A DNA stretch of 60,606 bases from Muribaculum sp. (GCA_023663505.1 JAMPHH010000017.1:1-60606), one strand, 5' to 3'. Positions 25,315 to 34,276 are shown, counted from the first letter of the stretch. Program-made: numbers and translations. Notes: a model not told the origin generated them from the sequence alone.

Positions 25315-25728
25315 ATGGCAGTAGTAGAGGAATTGGTTCGAACCGAGACGGACGGATCAATTAGCTTTGGCAATCACAAGCTTGCACAGAAGGCAAAGGT
25401 TGAGGATTTTAAGCATCAGGGGGATCTGTTGAAGGTGAAGACCTACAAGGAGATCACCAAGCTGGAGAAAAACGGCATGTTCCTGTATGAGTCGGTGCCC
25501 GGCACCAGCGTCCAGAGCTTTAAGGAGCAGGCTGACGGTGTGGAGTTTACCGTGGCGGGGGATGCGGACGCGCAGATTACCATAGGGCTCACGGACGAGA
25601 CGGAGTACGAGGTGTTTGTGGGCGAGAGAAACGTGGGAACGATGAAGACAGGCTTGGGCGGCAAGCTTTCCCTGAGCGTTGAGCTGGAGAGTGCAGGGGA
25701 GGTTACCGTCAAGGTAGTTCGAGCATAG
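25315..25728 (+). CDS. Conserved beta-rich protein of unknown function
   Basis: 137 residues. The N-terminal half reads TDGSISFGNHKLAQKAKVED and later YKEITKLEKNGMFLYESVPG; the C-terminal half is strand-rich (VFVGERNVGTMKTGLGGKLS). I remember near-identical proteins from Lachnospiraceae carrying the automatic name endosialidase, but no catalytic residues of a sialidase are visible and that name should not be trusted. ATG 25315 follows AGGAGG; the in-frame ATG at 25288 has no such site. Confidence 0.65.
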   Translation: MAVVEELVRTETDGSISFGNHKLAQKAKVEDFKHQGDLLKVKTYKEITKLEKNGMFLYESVPGTSVQSFKEQADGVEFTVAGDADAQITIGLTDETEYEVFVGERNVGTMKTGLGGKLSLSVELESAGEVTVKVVRA

Positions 25729-25739
25729 GATCAGCTATG

Positions 25740-25780
25740 ATATCCCGCATTTGGCGTCGCCAAGTGCGGGATATATTTTC
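25740..25780 (+). terminator. Terminator after the 137-residue protein
   Basis: ATATCCCGCATTTGGCG pairs with CGCCAAGTGCGGGATAT (one mismatch), followed by ATTTTC. Confidence 0.7.
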
Positions 25781-25802
25781 CCGAGAGGAGTTTTCACTAA
25801 TT

Positions 25803-26159
25803 ATGAGAGAGCATGTAATGAATCTGCACCCTGCTCCGCTTGAGCAGATCAGAGAGGGGACGAAAACGATAGAGCTTAGGCTGTATGATGATAAGAGAAA
25901 AAGCATAGCTGTCGGTGATACCATAATTTTCGTCAATTCTGCAAATCCCAATGACACTTTATCGGTGATAGTCAGGAATCTGTTTGTGTTTAGTTCCTTT
26001 GTTGAGTTATATAATAATTTGCCGCTCCTAAAATGTGGTTACACTGAGGAAGATGTTGATAAAGCCTCGCCCGATGATATGGAGCTGTATTATTCAAAGG
26101 AAAAACAAAGTCAATACGGTGTAGTTGGAATAGAAATATCTCTTGAAGAGTTTATGTGA
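25803..26159 (+). CDS. ASCH-domain protein
   Basis: 118 residues. HPAPLEQIREGTKTIELRLYDDKRKSIAVGD has the ASCH pattern of a conserved GxKxxExR element followed by a VGD strand; split here, the key parts are REGTKTIELRL and AVGDTIIFVN. ASCH domains have a PUA-like fold and probably bind RNA. The preferred start is ATG 25803 after GAGAGGAG; a frame from 25737 would translate the terminator hairpin. It is 21 nt upstream of radA. Confidence 0.75.
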   Translation: MREHVMNLHPAPLEQIREGTKTIELRLYDDKRKSIAVGDTIIFVNSANPNDTLSVIVRNLFVFSSFVELYNNLPLLKCGYTEEDVDKASPDDMELYYSKEKQSQYGVVGIEISLEEFM

Positions 26160-26180
26160 AAGGGCTTCAGGGTAAAAACT

Positions 26181-27569
26181 ATGGCAAAAGGGAAAACGGC
26201 AACTATTTTTTATTGTCAAAATTGTGGGCATGAATCTGCCAAGTGGATGGGGCAGTGTCCTGCCTGCAAGGAATGGAACACCTTTGTGGAGGAGACGGTT
26301 AGAGGGAGCGCGACGAAGGCGTCCGGCAGCGGCTCAAGCGGGCAGCGCACGGAGCCCTGCGTGCTTGCGGAGGTGGCGATTCAGGAGGAGAGCAAGCTGC
26401 TCACGGGAATCGGGGAGTTGGACCGTGTGCTTGGGGGAGGTATCGTGCAGGGGTCGCTTACACTGGTGGGTGGAGACCCCGGCATCGGCAAGTCCACGCT
26501 GCTCTTGCAGGTGTGCAGGAATCTGGCGCAGGCAGGTCACAGGGTACTCTATATCTCGGGGGAGGAATCTCGGGTGCAGATCAAGATGCGGGCGGACCGC
26601 ATCGGGGCTTTCACGCAACAGATGCTCTTGCTGTGCGAGACGAATCTTGGGAATATCGAGGAGGTGATTCGGCGGGAAAAGCCGGAGGTGGTAGTTATTG
26701 ACTCCATTCAGACCATGTTCAATGATAATGTGTCCGCCGCGCCGGGAAGCGTGTCACAGGTGCGGGAATCCACGGGGGTGCTGTTGCAGCTTGCAAAGGG
26801 TCTTGGCGTGTCAGTGTTTATCGTGGGGCATGTGACCAAGGAGGGGACTGTGGCGGGTCCCAGAGTGCTGGAGCATATGGTCGATACGGTGCTCTACTTT
26901 GAGGGTGACAGATATGCGTCCTATCGGATACTGCGGAGTGTTAAGAATCGTTTCGGCTCCACCAATGAGATCGGTGTGTTTGAGATGCGGGAGCAGGGAT
27001 TGACTGAGGTGGTCAATGCCTCGGAATACATGCTGACCGGACGTCCGGAGAATGCCAGCGGCTCCGTGGTGGCATGCACCATGGAGGGGACGAGACCGCT
27101 TTTGATCGAGATTCAGGCGTTGGTGTGTCACAGCAATTTCGGGATTCCCCGCAGGCAGACCACGGGCACGGATTTCAATCGGGTCAATCTCCTGATGGCG
27201 GTGCTTGAGAAGCGCTCGGGGGTGCAGCTTGCGGGCTGTGACGCCTATGTGAATATCACGGGGGGCATGAAGATCATGGAGCCCGCGATCGATTTGGGGA
27301 TCGTATTGTCGATATTGTCAAGCTTTCGCAATCAGGTGCTTGATCCGAAGCTGATCGCCTTTGGTGAGGTGGGACTCTCCGGCGAGGTTCGCGGGGTCAG
27401 CATGGCAAAGCAGAGGGTTGCCGAGGCGCAAAAGCTGGGGTTTGAGGTCTGCGTGCTGCCATGGGTGAATGCCAAGGATATCACAAGGGAAGGCGCAGGA
27501 GACGGGAAGGAGAATATGCGGATCATCGGTGTGAAGACAGTGCAGGACGCCATTGACGGGTTGTTTTAA
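26181..27569 (+). CDS. radA: DNA repair protein RadA/Sms
   Basis: 462 residues, full length. The N-terminal C4 zinc finger is CQNCGHESAKWMGQCPAC, Walker A is GGDPGIGKSTLL, and the RadA-specific KNRFG motif is in SVKNRFGSTNEIG. The C-terminal Lon-like domain is AYVNITGGMKIMEPAIDLGI. It is a RecA-like helicase that drives branch migration in recombination. Confidence 0.97.
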   Translation: MAKGKTATIFYCQNCGHESAKWMGQCPACKEWNTFVEETVRGSATKASGSGSSGQRTEPCVLAEVAIQEESKLLTGIGELDRVLGGGIVQGSLTLVGGDPGIGKSTLLLQVCRNLAQAGHRVLYISGEESRVQIKMRADRIGAFTQQMLLLCETNLGNIEEVIRREKPEVVVIDSIQTMFNDNVSAAPGSVSQVRESTGVLLQLAKGLGVSVFIVGHVTKEGTVAGPRVLEHMVDTVLYFEGDRYASYRILRSVKNRFGSTNEIGVFEMREQGLTEVVNASEYMLTGRPENASGSVVACTMEGTRPLLIEIQALVCHSNFGIPRRQTTGTDFNRVNLLMAVLEKRSGVQLAGCDAYVNITGGMKIMEPAIDLGIVLSILSSFRNQVLDPKLIAFGEVGLSGEVRGVSMAKQRVAEAQKLGFEVCVLPWVNAKDITREGAGDGKENMRIIGVKTVQDAIDGLF

Positions 27570-27691
27570 GTCAATATCCTTCTTTTCGACATTTTTAGCA
27601 TAAAATAGGAAAAATGATGCAGAAATGTGTGGGTTATGATGCAAAAATTATGCTTTCCTGTTTTATACTTGGAGTGTGGAAAGGGAGGCAG

Positions 27692-28396
27692 ATGGCTATG
27701 GAGAGGAAAGTGATTGTATACAATAATCAGACGGGAGTGGCTGAGAGGATAGAGCTGCCATGCATCGCTGAGAGTATTCGCTTGACGGTCGCCGATTCAT
27801 GGGAGAAGCTGTTGGAGGAGCTGGCAGCAGGCGGGGCAGCCTTGGTTCTGTTGGATATTGCGCTTGAGGATAAGGGTTGGGGCAACAGTATGAGGCTGAT
27901 TGCCGATATCCGCAGCCGCAGCAGAATGCCAATCATCGTGGTGTCCAGACGTGCGACGGAGACTGCCAAGATCATGGCGCTGAACTCCGGAGCGGACGAT
28001 TTCGTCAGCGCGGACTGCAATCCCTTGGAGCTTCTTGCCCGCATCAAGTCACAGCTGCGGCGTTATATCCATACCGTCAACATACATGCCAACATTGACC
28101 GCATTTACCGAGTGGACGGATTGGAGCTAAACGACGGACAGAGAAGGGTGTTTGTGGAGGGACGCGAGGTAAAGCTGACTCCGATTGAATACAAGATTTT
28201 GAGGCTGTTGGTGCAGGAGAAAGGGCATGTATTGTCCGTCAGCCAGATCTACGAGGCGATATGGAATATGAAGGCGATTGGCGCGGATAACACTATCGCG
28301 GTACATATCAGGCATATCAGGGAAAAGATTGAGAGCAACCCCAAGGAGCCGCAGTATCTGAGAGTGGTGTGGGGAACAGGATATAAGGTGGGGTAG
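27692..28396 (+). CDS. OmpR-family regulator with degenerate receiver domain
   Basis: 234 residues. The C-terminal winged helix is clear (REVKLTPIEYKILRLLVQEK, IRHIREKIESNPKEPQYLRV, VWGTGYKVG). The receiver half keeps a possible phosphoacceptor Asp55 (LVLLDIALED). It lacks the N-terminal acidic pair (VIVYNNQTG instead of the usual VDDE) and the conserved Lys: SADCNPLELL replaces the usual TKPFNPLEL. Phosphorylation is therefore doubtful, as in atypical OmpR-type regulators. No histidine kinase is adjacent. ATG 27692 follows AAGGGAGGCAG. Confidence 0.82.
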   Translation: MAMERKVIVYNNQTGVAERIELPCIAESIRLTVADSWEKLLEELAAGGAALVLLDIALEDKGWGNSMRLIADIRSRSRMPIIVVSRRATETAKIMALNSGADDFVSADCNPLELLARIKSQLRRYIHTVNIHANIDRIYRVDGLELNDGQRRVFVEGREVKLTPIEYKILRLLVQEKGHVLSVSQIYEAIWNMKAIGADNTIAVHIRHIREKIESNPKEPQYLRVVWGTGYKVG

Positions 28397-28402
28397 ACGA
28401 TT

Positions 28403-29356
28403 ATGAGGAATGTGAAGAAATGGGTTTTGGTGCTAGGTGCTCTGGCTGTGGCGTCGGTGACGCTTGGAGTGGTGGTTCATTCGACGGCGGCGGAGAGAGC
28501 GGGCGCTGCGCGGGCAGATTCCTCACAGGGAAGTATTTTGCAGGAAAATATGGCGCAGGGCGATTTTGTGCTGGCGGGCGTCTCGCAGGAGAACTTCGCG
28601 GACGCGGTCAGGAAGGCGGGAGACTATACCTCCGAGATGGTGCTACGGTGCTATGCGGGGGATTATGAGAAGGACGGCGCGTCGGAAGCGTTTGTCTTGG
28701 CGAGTGACCCGCAGGACGAGTGGAACAGCGCCATTTGGTTCGTGTCGGACAAGGGAGAGGCTGAGCTGCTCGAGGAGAAGGTACTTTTCCCCGAGGATAC
28801 CGCTCCTGTCGCTTATCATGTGGCGGATAGGGACTTCCTGCTTGTGACCTACGTGTTTGGCAATCCTTGGTTTACGAATGTGTACGGCGTTGAAGACGGC
28901 AGACCTGTCAATCAGATTCCCTATGGGGAGGAGAAGACGGTGCAGGGCGATACCATTATCTGTCAGGCATCAGCGTATGACTGCTCCTATCAGGCGGAGG
29001 ACGATATGCTGACGGGACATTCTATCAAGCCTTATTATTTCCATTATGTCACTGACGCGTCGGGCAAAGGAGAGTTCCAAGAGTATCTTGCGAAGGAGCT
29101 GACCGCGGACGAGGTGGCGAAGCTGGCAGGCGGACAGGCGATTCTTGATAATCTGAGAGCAAAATATGGGGATTCCTTGGAGAGTCTGCAGTATTTGCTG
29201 CGGGAAAACGGGCTTTTGCATATCAATATCGGGACGCGAAAAGGCGATTCGATTGATTATATCTATGAGACATGGGAGCTGACGAACGGGAGCTATGCGC
29301 TTGCGGAGCAAGCAGAAGGGATCTATCTGCGAGGGCTGACGGCGGACGCAGAGTGA
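28403..29356 (+). CDS. Exported protein of unknown function
   Basis: 317 residues. The N-terminus is a signal peptide or anchor (KKWVLVLGALAVASVTLGVV). The rest is soluble, acidic and strand-rich (EMVLRCYAGDYEKDGASEAF, PVAYHVADRDFLLVTYVFG). The DYEKDGASEAF stretch resembles an FG-GAP/EF-hand-like element of secreted proteins. It starts 6 nt after the regulator stop, so the two are one operon. Function not recognised. Confidence 0.6.
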   Translation: MRNVKKWVLVLGALAVASVTLGVVVHSTAAERAGAARADSSQGSILQENMAQGDFVLAGVSQENFADAVRKAGDYTSEMVLRCYAGDYEKDGASEAFVLASDPQDEWNSAIWFVSDKGEAELLEEKVLFPEDTAPVAYHVADRDFLLVTYVFGNPWFTNVYGVEDGRPVNQIPYGEEKTVQGDTIICQASAYDCSYQAEDDMLTGHSIKPYYFHYVTDASGKGEFQEYLAKELTADEVAKLAGGQAILDNLRAKYGDSLESLQYLLRENGLLHINIGTRKGDSIDYIYETWELTNGSYALAEQAEGIYLRGLTADAE

Positions 29357-29360
29357 CCCC

Positions 29361-31010
29361 TTAGAAGATTGCACCCGCGTCCAGAAGCTTTTCAAAATCA
29401 GCCAAGCAGACAGGGCGGGAATAGTAGTAGCCCTGCAGCAGGGTGGCGTCCATATCTCCCACGATATCCGCAACCTTGCCGTTCTCGACGCCCTCCACGA
29501 TGGACTGGTATCCGAGACGCTTGCACATGTTCAACAGGTTATCGATAATCACATAGTCGATATCGTGCCCCGGCTCGGAGAGCTCACGCACAAAGGAGTG
29601 CTCCACCTTGATGTAGTCCACATGGAGACATTTTAGCATTTCTAAAGAGGCATACGCCGTGCCAAAATCGTCCAACGCCACCTTAAAGCCGCGTTGTCTC
29701 AGTCTGTCAAACATAGAGGCAAGCTCCTCGGGATTGTCCACCTGACAGCTCTCGGTCAATTCGATGATCATATAGGACGGGTTGCAGCCGTACTTGTCAA
29801 TATAGGACATCAGTCTGTCCTCGAACTGCTCGTCCATGAACTGCTGATAGGACACGTTAAAGCTTACCCGCAGCTCTCCATACTTCTCGCGCCACCTAAC
29901 CTGCTGTCTGATGGATTGCTCCATTACCCAGAAGCCGACCTCCCTGATGCCGCCGTAATCCTCCAACACCTTGATGAATTCCATGGGGTAGGAATCCTTT
30001 ATCGTCTCGCCCTTCCAACGCAGAAGGCATTCACAGCCCGCGATCAGGTGGGTCTCCGGATTGACAAAGGGCTGAAAGTAAAGCTCAAAGCCCTGAAAAT
30101 CATTCTTAATGCTTCGCTTCAAATCGTCTCGCAGAGCCAGAATACGCTTGTGCTGCGCCACGATCTCCTCTGAGAAAAATACCAACGTTCCCCTGTGATG
30201 GGTCTTGGCGTACTCGAGGGAATGCTCAAGCTTGTTGATCAATATCTCTCTGGAATCGGCGTCATCGGGGAACAGCACCGCGCCGCCCGATGCGGACAGG
30301 CTGATTTTCTGACCGTCCGCCAGCTCGGTCATATCCGCTTCCTGACACAGCTTATCGTAGAAGTCATTCGCCCTTTCCTTATCCGTGGTGGTTGTGATAA
30401 TCAGGAATTCATCACCGCTAAACCGAAACACCTTCCAGTCAGATTCGCAGTATTCCTTTATTTTTCTGGAAAAGATAATAAGCAGCTCGTCGCCGGTATT
30501 ATAGCCGTAGTTGCCGATCACGTTTCGGAAGCCGTCAATGCCGATCAGCAGGGCAATCCCCTTCTTTTGGACAAAATCATAATCATGCAGCTCATGGGTG
30601 GTCAGCAGACCTGTGAGGGAATCGTATTTGTTCTGCCCGTCCAGTCGGGTCATCAACCCCGCGAAAATGATAGGGGCGCCGGACTCGTCCTTGATGATGC
30701 TTCCCTTGCACTCTAACCACACATACTCGCCGTAGCGGTTCATGGCTCGGTACTGGCATTCGTGGCGGCTCTTTGTCCCCGAGAACACGCCGTTGATGTC
30801 CTCCTCGTAGAGCGCGCGGTCTTCGGGGTGAATGTGCTCCTCCCACATGGCTCCGGCGTTTTCAATATATTCGCCCTCTAAGTTGAAATAGTCCACAGAC
30901 GCCATAGACCAGCGGGAGACATCGGCTTTCATATCGCACACATAAATGTATACATTGTCGGACGCCGTTGCAAATGCTTCAAAAAGCTCATTATTAAAAA
31001 TATCACTCAT
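29361..31010 (-). CDS. PAS-GGDEF-EAL protein (c-di-GMP turnover)
   Basis: 549 residues, cytoplasmic. A PAS domain (about 15-125, EHIHPEDRALYEEDINGVFS) is followed by a GGDEF domain (about 130-285) and an EAL domain (about 300-545). The GGDEF signature is SGDEF (FRFSGDEFLI) and no RxxD inhibitory site precedes it. The EAL signature reads ECL (GCECLLRW) but the glutamate and the other catalytic residues are kept: VSFNVSYQQF, IIELTES, VALDDFGTAYAS and VEGVEN. Phosphodiesterase activity is plausible; cyclase activity is uncertain. It converges on the upstream exported-protein gene with a 4-nt gap. Confidence 0.88.
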   Translation of the reverse strand: MSDIFNNELFEAFATASDNVYIYVCDMKADVSRWSMASVDYFNLEGEYIENAGAMWEEHIHPEDRALYEEDINGVFSGTKSRHECQYRAMNRYGEYVWLECKGSIIKDESGAPIIFAGLMTRLDGQNKYDSLTGLLTTHELHDYDFVQKKGIALLIGIDGFRNVIGNYGYNTGDELLIIFSRKIKEYCESDWKVFRFSGDEFLIITTTTDKERANDFYDKLCQEADMTELADGQKISLSASGGAVLFPDDADSREILINKLEHSLEYAKTHHRGTLVFFSEEIVAQHKRILALRDDLKRSIKNDFQGFELYFQPFVNPETHLIAGCECLLRWKGETIKDSYPMEFIKVLEDYGGIREVGFWVMEQSIRQQVRWREKYGELRVSFNVSYQQFMDEQFEDRLMSYIDKYGCNPSYMIIELTESCQVDNPEELASMFDRLRQRGFKVALDDFGTAYASLEMLKCLHVDYIKVEHSFVRELSEPGHDIDYVIIDNLLNMCKRLGYQSIVEGVENGKVADIVGDMDATLLQGYYYSRPVCLADFEKLLDAGAIF

Positions 31011-31263
31011 GATGTGCTTCCTCCCCTAAAAACTATGTAACTGTGCAGAATAAACCCCGTGAATATTGCGTGCGTGCCATGCCCTGAACAGTCACGAATC
31101 CGAACATTTCAATTGCATAATATAGATTCTACCACGGATTTCTATTTTTTGCTATATTTTTTGGAGATTTTTTATACCGTTGCTTGACAGGGGCTGTGCT
31201 TTTCGATATAAAGGGGCTGAAAGCAAAAAAATTGTCAAGTGGAACGAAATGCCTTTGTGTGAT

Positions 31264-31357
31264 ACAATGGTAGTCGGAAGTGGAAATTGATGCGGTAGTA
31301 TCGCGGACAAAACCTGTGATATACGGGGGTATATACATGCTTGTATATTTGGCTATG
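31264..31357 (+). repeat. Sigma-locus leader, duplicated block 1a
   Basis: This 94-bp block (leader plus the first codons of the sigma gene) is repeated without gaps at 35236-35329, with scattered substitutions. It begins at ACAATGGTAGTCG and includes the ribosome site GGGGGT, the ATG and the codons for MLVYLAM. The rest of the 31011-31263 gap is AT-rich with no gene recognised. Confidence 0.85.
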
Positions 31358-31897
31358 CTTGAGGACGAAGGAGACAAAGAGGATTTTCGGGCAGTGTATG
31401 AGAGAAATTATAGGCTGATGTACCGTGTGGCATTGGGTATTTTGAAGCATCAGGCAGATGCGGAGAATGCGGTGCATGAGGCTTTTATGAGCTTGGGAGA
31501 AAAATTTTCAAAATATAAGAGACTTTCCGGTAGTGATATGACGGGTTTGTGCGTTACCATTGTGAAGCATAAAGCCATAGATATCCTGCGGGAGAGGAAT
31601 CATTGGAGCGAGACTCGGGTGGAGGAGCTTGTGCTGTGTCAGTGGGACGAGGAGACGGAGCCGGAGGCGTCCTGCCTGAAAAGAGAGGGGAAGCAGCAGG
31701 AGCGGAATGCGCTGCGGGAGACTATGAGGCGGTTGCCGGAGGTGTTCGCCCAGACATTGGAGCTGAAATATTATTATGGGTACAGCAACCGTGAAATCGC
31801 CGAAATCATGGACGCGTCGGTCAAGACAGTGGCTATGCGCTTGTATCGGGGAAAGCTGAAGCTGAGGGAGCTGTTGGAGGGTAAGCTTGAAAATTGA
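31337..31897 (+). CDS. ECF-type RNA polymerase sigma factor
   Basis: 186 residues. Region 2 is YERNYRLMYRVALGILKHQA with DAENAVHEAFMSL. Region 4 is LPEVFAQTLELKYYYGYSNR with EIAEIMDASVKTVAMRLYRG. ATG 31337 follows GGGGGT; the frame extends upstream to 31280 but without a ribosome site. It is 33 nt from a membrane protein that is the likely anti-sigma factor. The first 7 codons are duplicated at 35309-35329. Confidence 0.88.
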   Translation: MLVYLAMLEDEGDKEDFRAVYERNYRLMYRVALGILKHQADAENAVHEAFMSLGEKFSKYKRLSGSDMTGLCVTIVKHKAIDILRERNHWSETRVEELVLCQWDEETEPEASCLKREGKQQERNALRETMRRLPEVFAQTLELKYYYGYSNREIAEIMDASVKTVAMRLYRGKLKLRELLEGKLEN

Positions 31898-31930
31898 CTT
31901 TTTAGGCTTGACAGCGGAATGAGAGGAAAT

Positions 31931-32590
31931 ATGATAACTGAGAGAGAATTGAAAAAGCAAGTACGGCTTCTGCACGAGCTGCGCATGGGTGAACTGCCTG
32001 AAGGGGAGAGCCGACAGCAGGAGGATAAGCTTTCAGATGAATTTTACCAAAAGATGGAAACGCTTGTCGCCCGAGTGGAGTGCAGGGAGAGGAGAAAATG
32101 GTTGGGGGGGCGAATCGCGGTGGCGGCTTGTCTGGCATTGCTCCTGTTTAATTTGGTGATGCCAAGGTATGTGACGGAGGCATATCGGTATTGGGTCCAA
32201 TGGTTTGATGACCATGTATCGTTTCGGTTTAGCGAGGACATTGGGGAGGTGGAGATACCGGAGTATGACATGGGCTATCTGCCGGAAGGGTATGAAATAT
32301 TAGAACGCCATTATACAGACGGCGATGCAGGGTTGATCGAGTGCAGCGGAAATTTGTATTTTACATATATGCGTAGCGACGGGCTGAGTGATGTGAATAA
32401 TGAGGGCGTGAAATATTATGAGTTGACCACTGACGACGGGATAGTGCTGTATTGCTTTGAAGGCATGGAGGAAGAAATGAGTTCAGTTAATTGGCTTTCC
32501 GCAGATAAAACAACCTTCTTTGGCTTAGATGGGTATTTGCCTATGGAGGAGTTATTGAAGATTCAAAAAAATATTGTGATAAAAAAATAA
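31931..32590 (+). CDS. Probable anti-sigma factor, single membrane segment
   Basis: 219 residues. A cytoplasmic helical N-terminus (about 1-58) is followed by a membrane segment at about 59-78 (GRIAVAACLALLLFNLVMP) and an extracytoplasmic domain (about 79-219) with MGYLPEGYEILERHY and YYELTTDDGIVLYCFEGMEE. This matches DUF4367-type sensor domains of clostridial anti-sigma factors. It directly follows an ECF sigma gene. Binding to that sigma factor is inferred from position and topology. Confidence 0.75.
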   Translation: MITERELKKQVRLLHELRMGELPEGESRQQEDKLSDEFYQKMETLVARVECRERRKWLGGRIAVAACLALLLFNLVMPRYVTEAYRYWVQWFDDHVSFRFSEDIGEVEIPEYDMGYLPEGYEILERHYTDGDAGLIECSGNLYFTYMRSDGLSDVNNEGVKYYELTTDDGIVLYCFEGMEEEMSSVNWLSADKTTFFGLDGYLPMEELLKIQKNIVIKK

Positions 32591-32604
32591 AAATTTGGTA
32601 GAAA

Positions 32605-32647
32605 AAGGAAATGCTGCTCCGTTATCAATATAGATGCGAAATGTGTC
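32605..32647 (+). repeat. Duplicated block 2a
   Basis: A 43-bp block containing CTCCGTTATCAATATAGATG is repeated at 35330-35372. At the second site blocks 1 and 2 are joined directly, so 1247 bp (sigma and anti-sigma genes) are missing there. Confidence 0.85.
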
Positions 32648-32670
32648 TAATATTGGAGGGAGGGGAGACC

Positions 32671-33066
32671 ATGAAAAGGTTTTTGATGGCTATTGTTTGC
32701 GCATTGTGTTTATCGTGTGGAATCGGTGTTATCTCTGCTCAGGCAGCAGAAATTATGCCATTATACGAGGAGACGGCAAAGGTATATATATTACTTAGCC
32801 TGAAACAGAATAAAGCCACTTGCACGACGAATGTCTTGGGTAAAAGCGGGACGACACGTATCACGGGCATAGTCGAGTTATATGACGAGACCACAGGCAC
32901 TACGGTAGACACATGGGAGATTGACTGTAAGAAATCAGTCTATTATGGCAGCGAGACAGCCGATGTAAAATCCAAACATACCTATACCTTGACATTTACA
33001 GGTACAGTCTATGGCTCGGATGGCGTTGGCGAGCCAATTAGTGACTCGGTAACAAAAAAGAATTAA
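32671..33066 (+). CDS. Small secreted protein of unknown function
   Basis: 131 residues. The signal peptide is MKRFLMAIVCALCLSCGIGV with a likely cut after AQAA. The mature part is strand-rich (GTTRITGIVELYDETTGTTV, KHTYTLTFTGTVYGSDG), possibly one Ig-like domain with two cysteines. GGAGGGAGGGGAG precedes the ATG. It follows the anti-sigma gene and may belong to that regulon. A paralogous fragment lies immediately downstream. Confidence 0.7.
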   Translation: MKRFLMAIVCALCLSCGIGVISAQAAEIMPLYEETAKVYILLSLKQNKATCTTNVLGKSGTTRITGIVELYDETTGTTVDTWEIDCKKSVYYGSETADVKSKHTYTLTFTGTVYGSDGVGEPISDSVTKKN

Positions 33067-33085
33067 GGTTCGGGCAAATGGGATT

Positions 33086-33232
33086 ATGTGGAATCGTAGG
33101 AACTCTAATGCTACAAGAACTACCAGAATTTCGGAAACATATCAGGTTTCCAGAGGCACGTATCGGGTTAGCATGACTTGTAGTGCGGACGGAGAAACCA
33201 AGACTGTAACGTCAGGCGAAAAGACGTATTAA
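33086..33232 (+). pseudogene. Fragment of a related secreted protein
   Basis: A 48-codon frame without a ribosome site encodes NSNATRTTRISETYQVSRGT and YRVSMTCSADGETKTVTSG, ending EKTY. The style (Thr/Ser-rich strands, conserved Cys) resembles the C-terminus of a protein like the one at 32671. It looks like the remains of a paralog or a frameshifted tail. Confidence 0.45.
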
Positions 33233-33353
33233 GCTAAATATGTCTTGGTTATCAAGAGGAGTAAAAATTATCTTGTGTAGGTGTTGGCAAAAGTTGATAG
33301 AAAAAAGAACTTTTTTGGCTTAACACAAAATCTAGAATTGGAGGAAAAGGATT

Positions 33354-34211
33354 ATGAAAATGAAATTAAAGAAATGCATTTTGGCAGTGGTGGTATCGTG
33401 TTTTACTTTGGTTAATGTATCTGCTTTACAGGTACATGCAGCTACAAATGTGCGAGAAACGGAACCAAATGATACCAGAGAAAATGCGACAGAAATCACG
33501 GCAAACCGTGAGACACCTGCGCAGGCTGTTAGCGGCAGCAGACCGAATCAGTATGTGGTACATGGCTCTACGAAAGCGGGCGATGATGACTGGTTTAGAG
33601 TTTATCTGAATGCAGGGACGCAATATGTTACGCTCAATGGAGATTCATATTATAGTTTCGATGTGTATACTGAATTTGGCACAAATCCCATAATAAGTGA
33701 CGAATTTGTAAGAGGGGAATTTGGCAGTAAAGCTTTTTCTTTTAGTGCGTCTACGGCGGGATACTATTATGTGAAAATTTATACTGACATGTCGTCTACA
33801 CGGGATTATATAATGCTTGTCGGAGATCCAACCTATACGGTTGCGTCCTGTTATGTTGAACTTGGTAATGTATCAATGCAGGGTTCAGATCGCGTTATTC
33901 CGATTGATTTGCGAGGGGAGACAGCTATACCTGAGGACGCAATTGTTTATTCAATGACAGTAAATAATGTCAGATCAACAGCGGTTAAGGGTATCACTGT
34001 TAGAAATCGAACAACAAGCAATACGATTAATCTGAATAGTTCCACATGGAGTAAGGACGGATTGGTTTCGTTATCAATGCCGGTACGGAGTAATTGGCAG
34101 GTCACATTTGAATACTCGAAAAACACAACGTTTACGCCAACCGTAAGACTCCAGTTTGTATATCCGGTAACTTCAGAGTATCTTGAAGACGATATCACGA
34201 TTGGGCTATAA
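33354..34211 (+). CDS. Secreted protein with PPC-like domain
   Basis: 285 residues. The signal peptide is KKCILAVVVSCFTLVNVSAL with a cut near VHAA. Residues about 35-155 have the bacterial pre-peptidase C-terminal pattern: ETEPNDTRENATEITAN, GDDDWFRVYLNAGTQYV and STAGYYYVKIYT. The remaining 130 residues are strand-rich and not recognised. GGAGGAAAAGG precedes the ATG. The surrounding sequence is AT-richer than the core genes, hinting at an accessory locus. Confidence 0.75.
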   Translation: MKMKLKKCILAVVVSCFTLVNVSALQVHAATNVRETEPNDTRENATEITANRETPAQAVSGSRPNQYVVHGSTKAGDDDWFRVYLNAGTQYVTLNGDSYYSFDVYTEFGTNPIISDEFVRGEFGSKAFSFSASTAGYYYVKIYTDMSSTRDYIMLVGDPTYTVASCYVELGNVSMQGSDRVIPIDLRGETAIPEDAIVYSMTVNNVRSTAVKGITVRNRTTSNTINLNSSTWSKDGLVSLSMPVRSNWQVTFEYSKNTTFTPTVRLQFVYPVTSEYLEDDITIGL

Positions 34212-34234
34212 AATCTAGCTTGAATTAAGTATGG

Positions 34235-34276
34235 ATACCTTCCTCATGGCATCGAATTCAGCCATGAGGAAGGTAT
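34235..34276 (+). terminator. Perfect 16-bp hairpin
   Basis: ATACCTTCCTCATGGC (34235-34250) pairs perfectly with 34261-34276 around a 10-nt loop. No T-run follows on the plus strand, so it is either a weak terminator of the PPC-like gene or a regulatory or processing hairpin for the gene at 34306. Confidence 0.5.

Noticed and set aside
25315..25728. Endosialidase
   Set aside because: That label circulates for similar proteins, but at 137 residues there is no sialidase repeat or catalytic motif.
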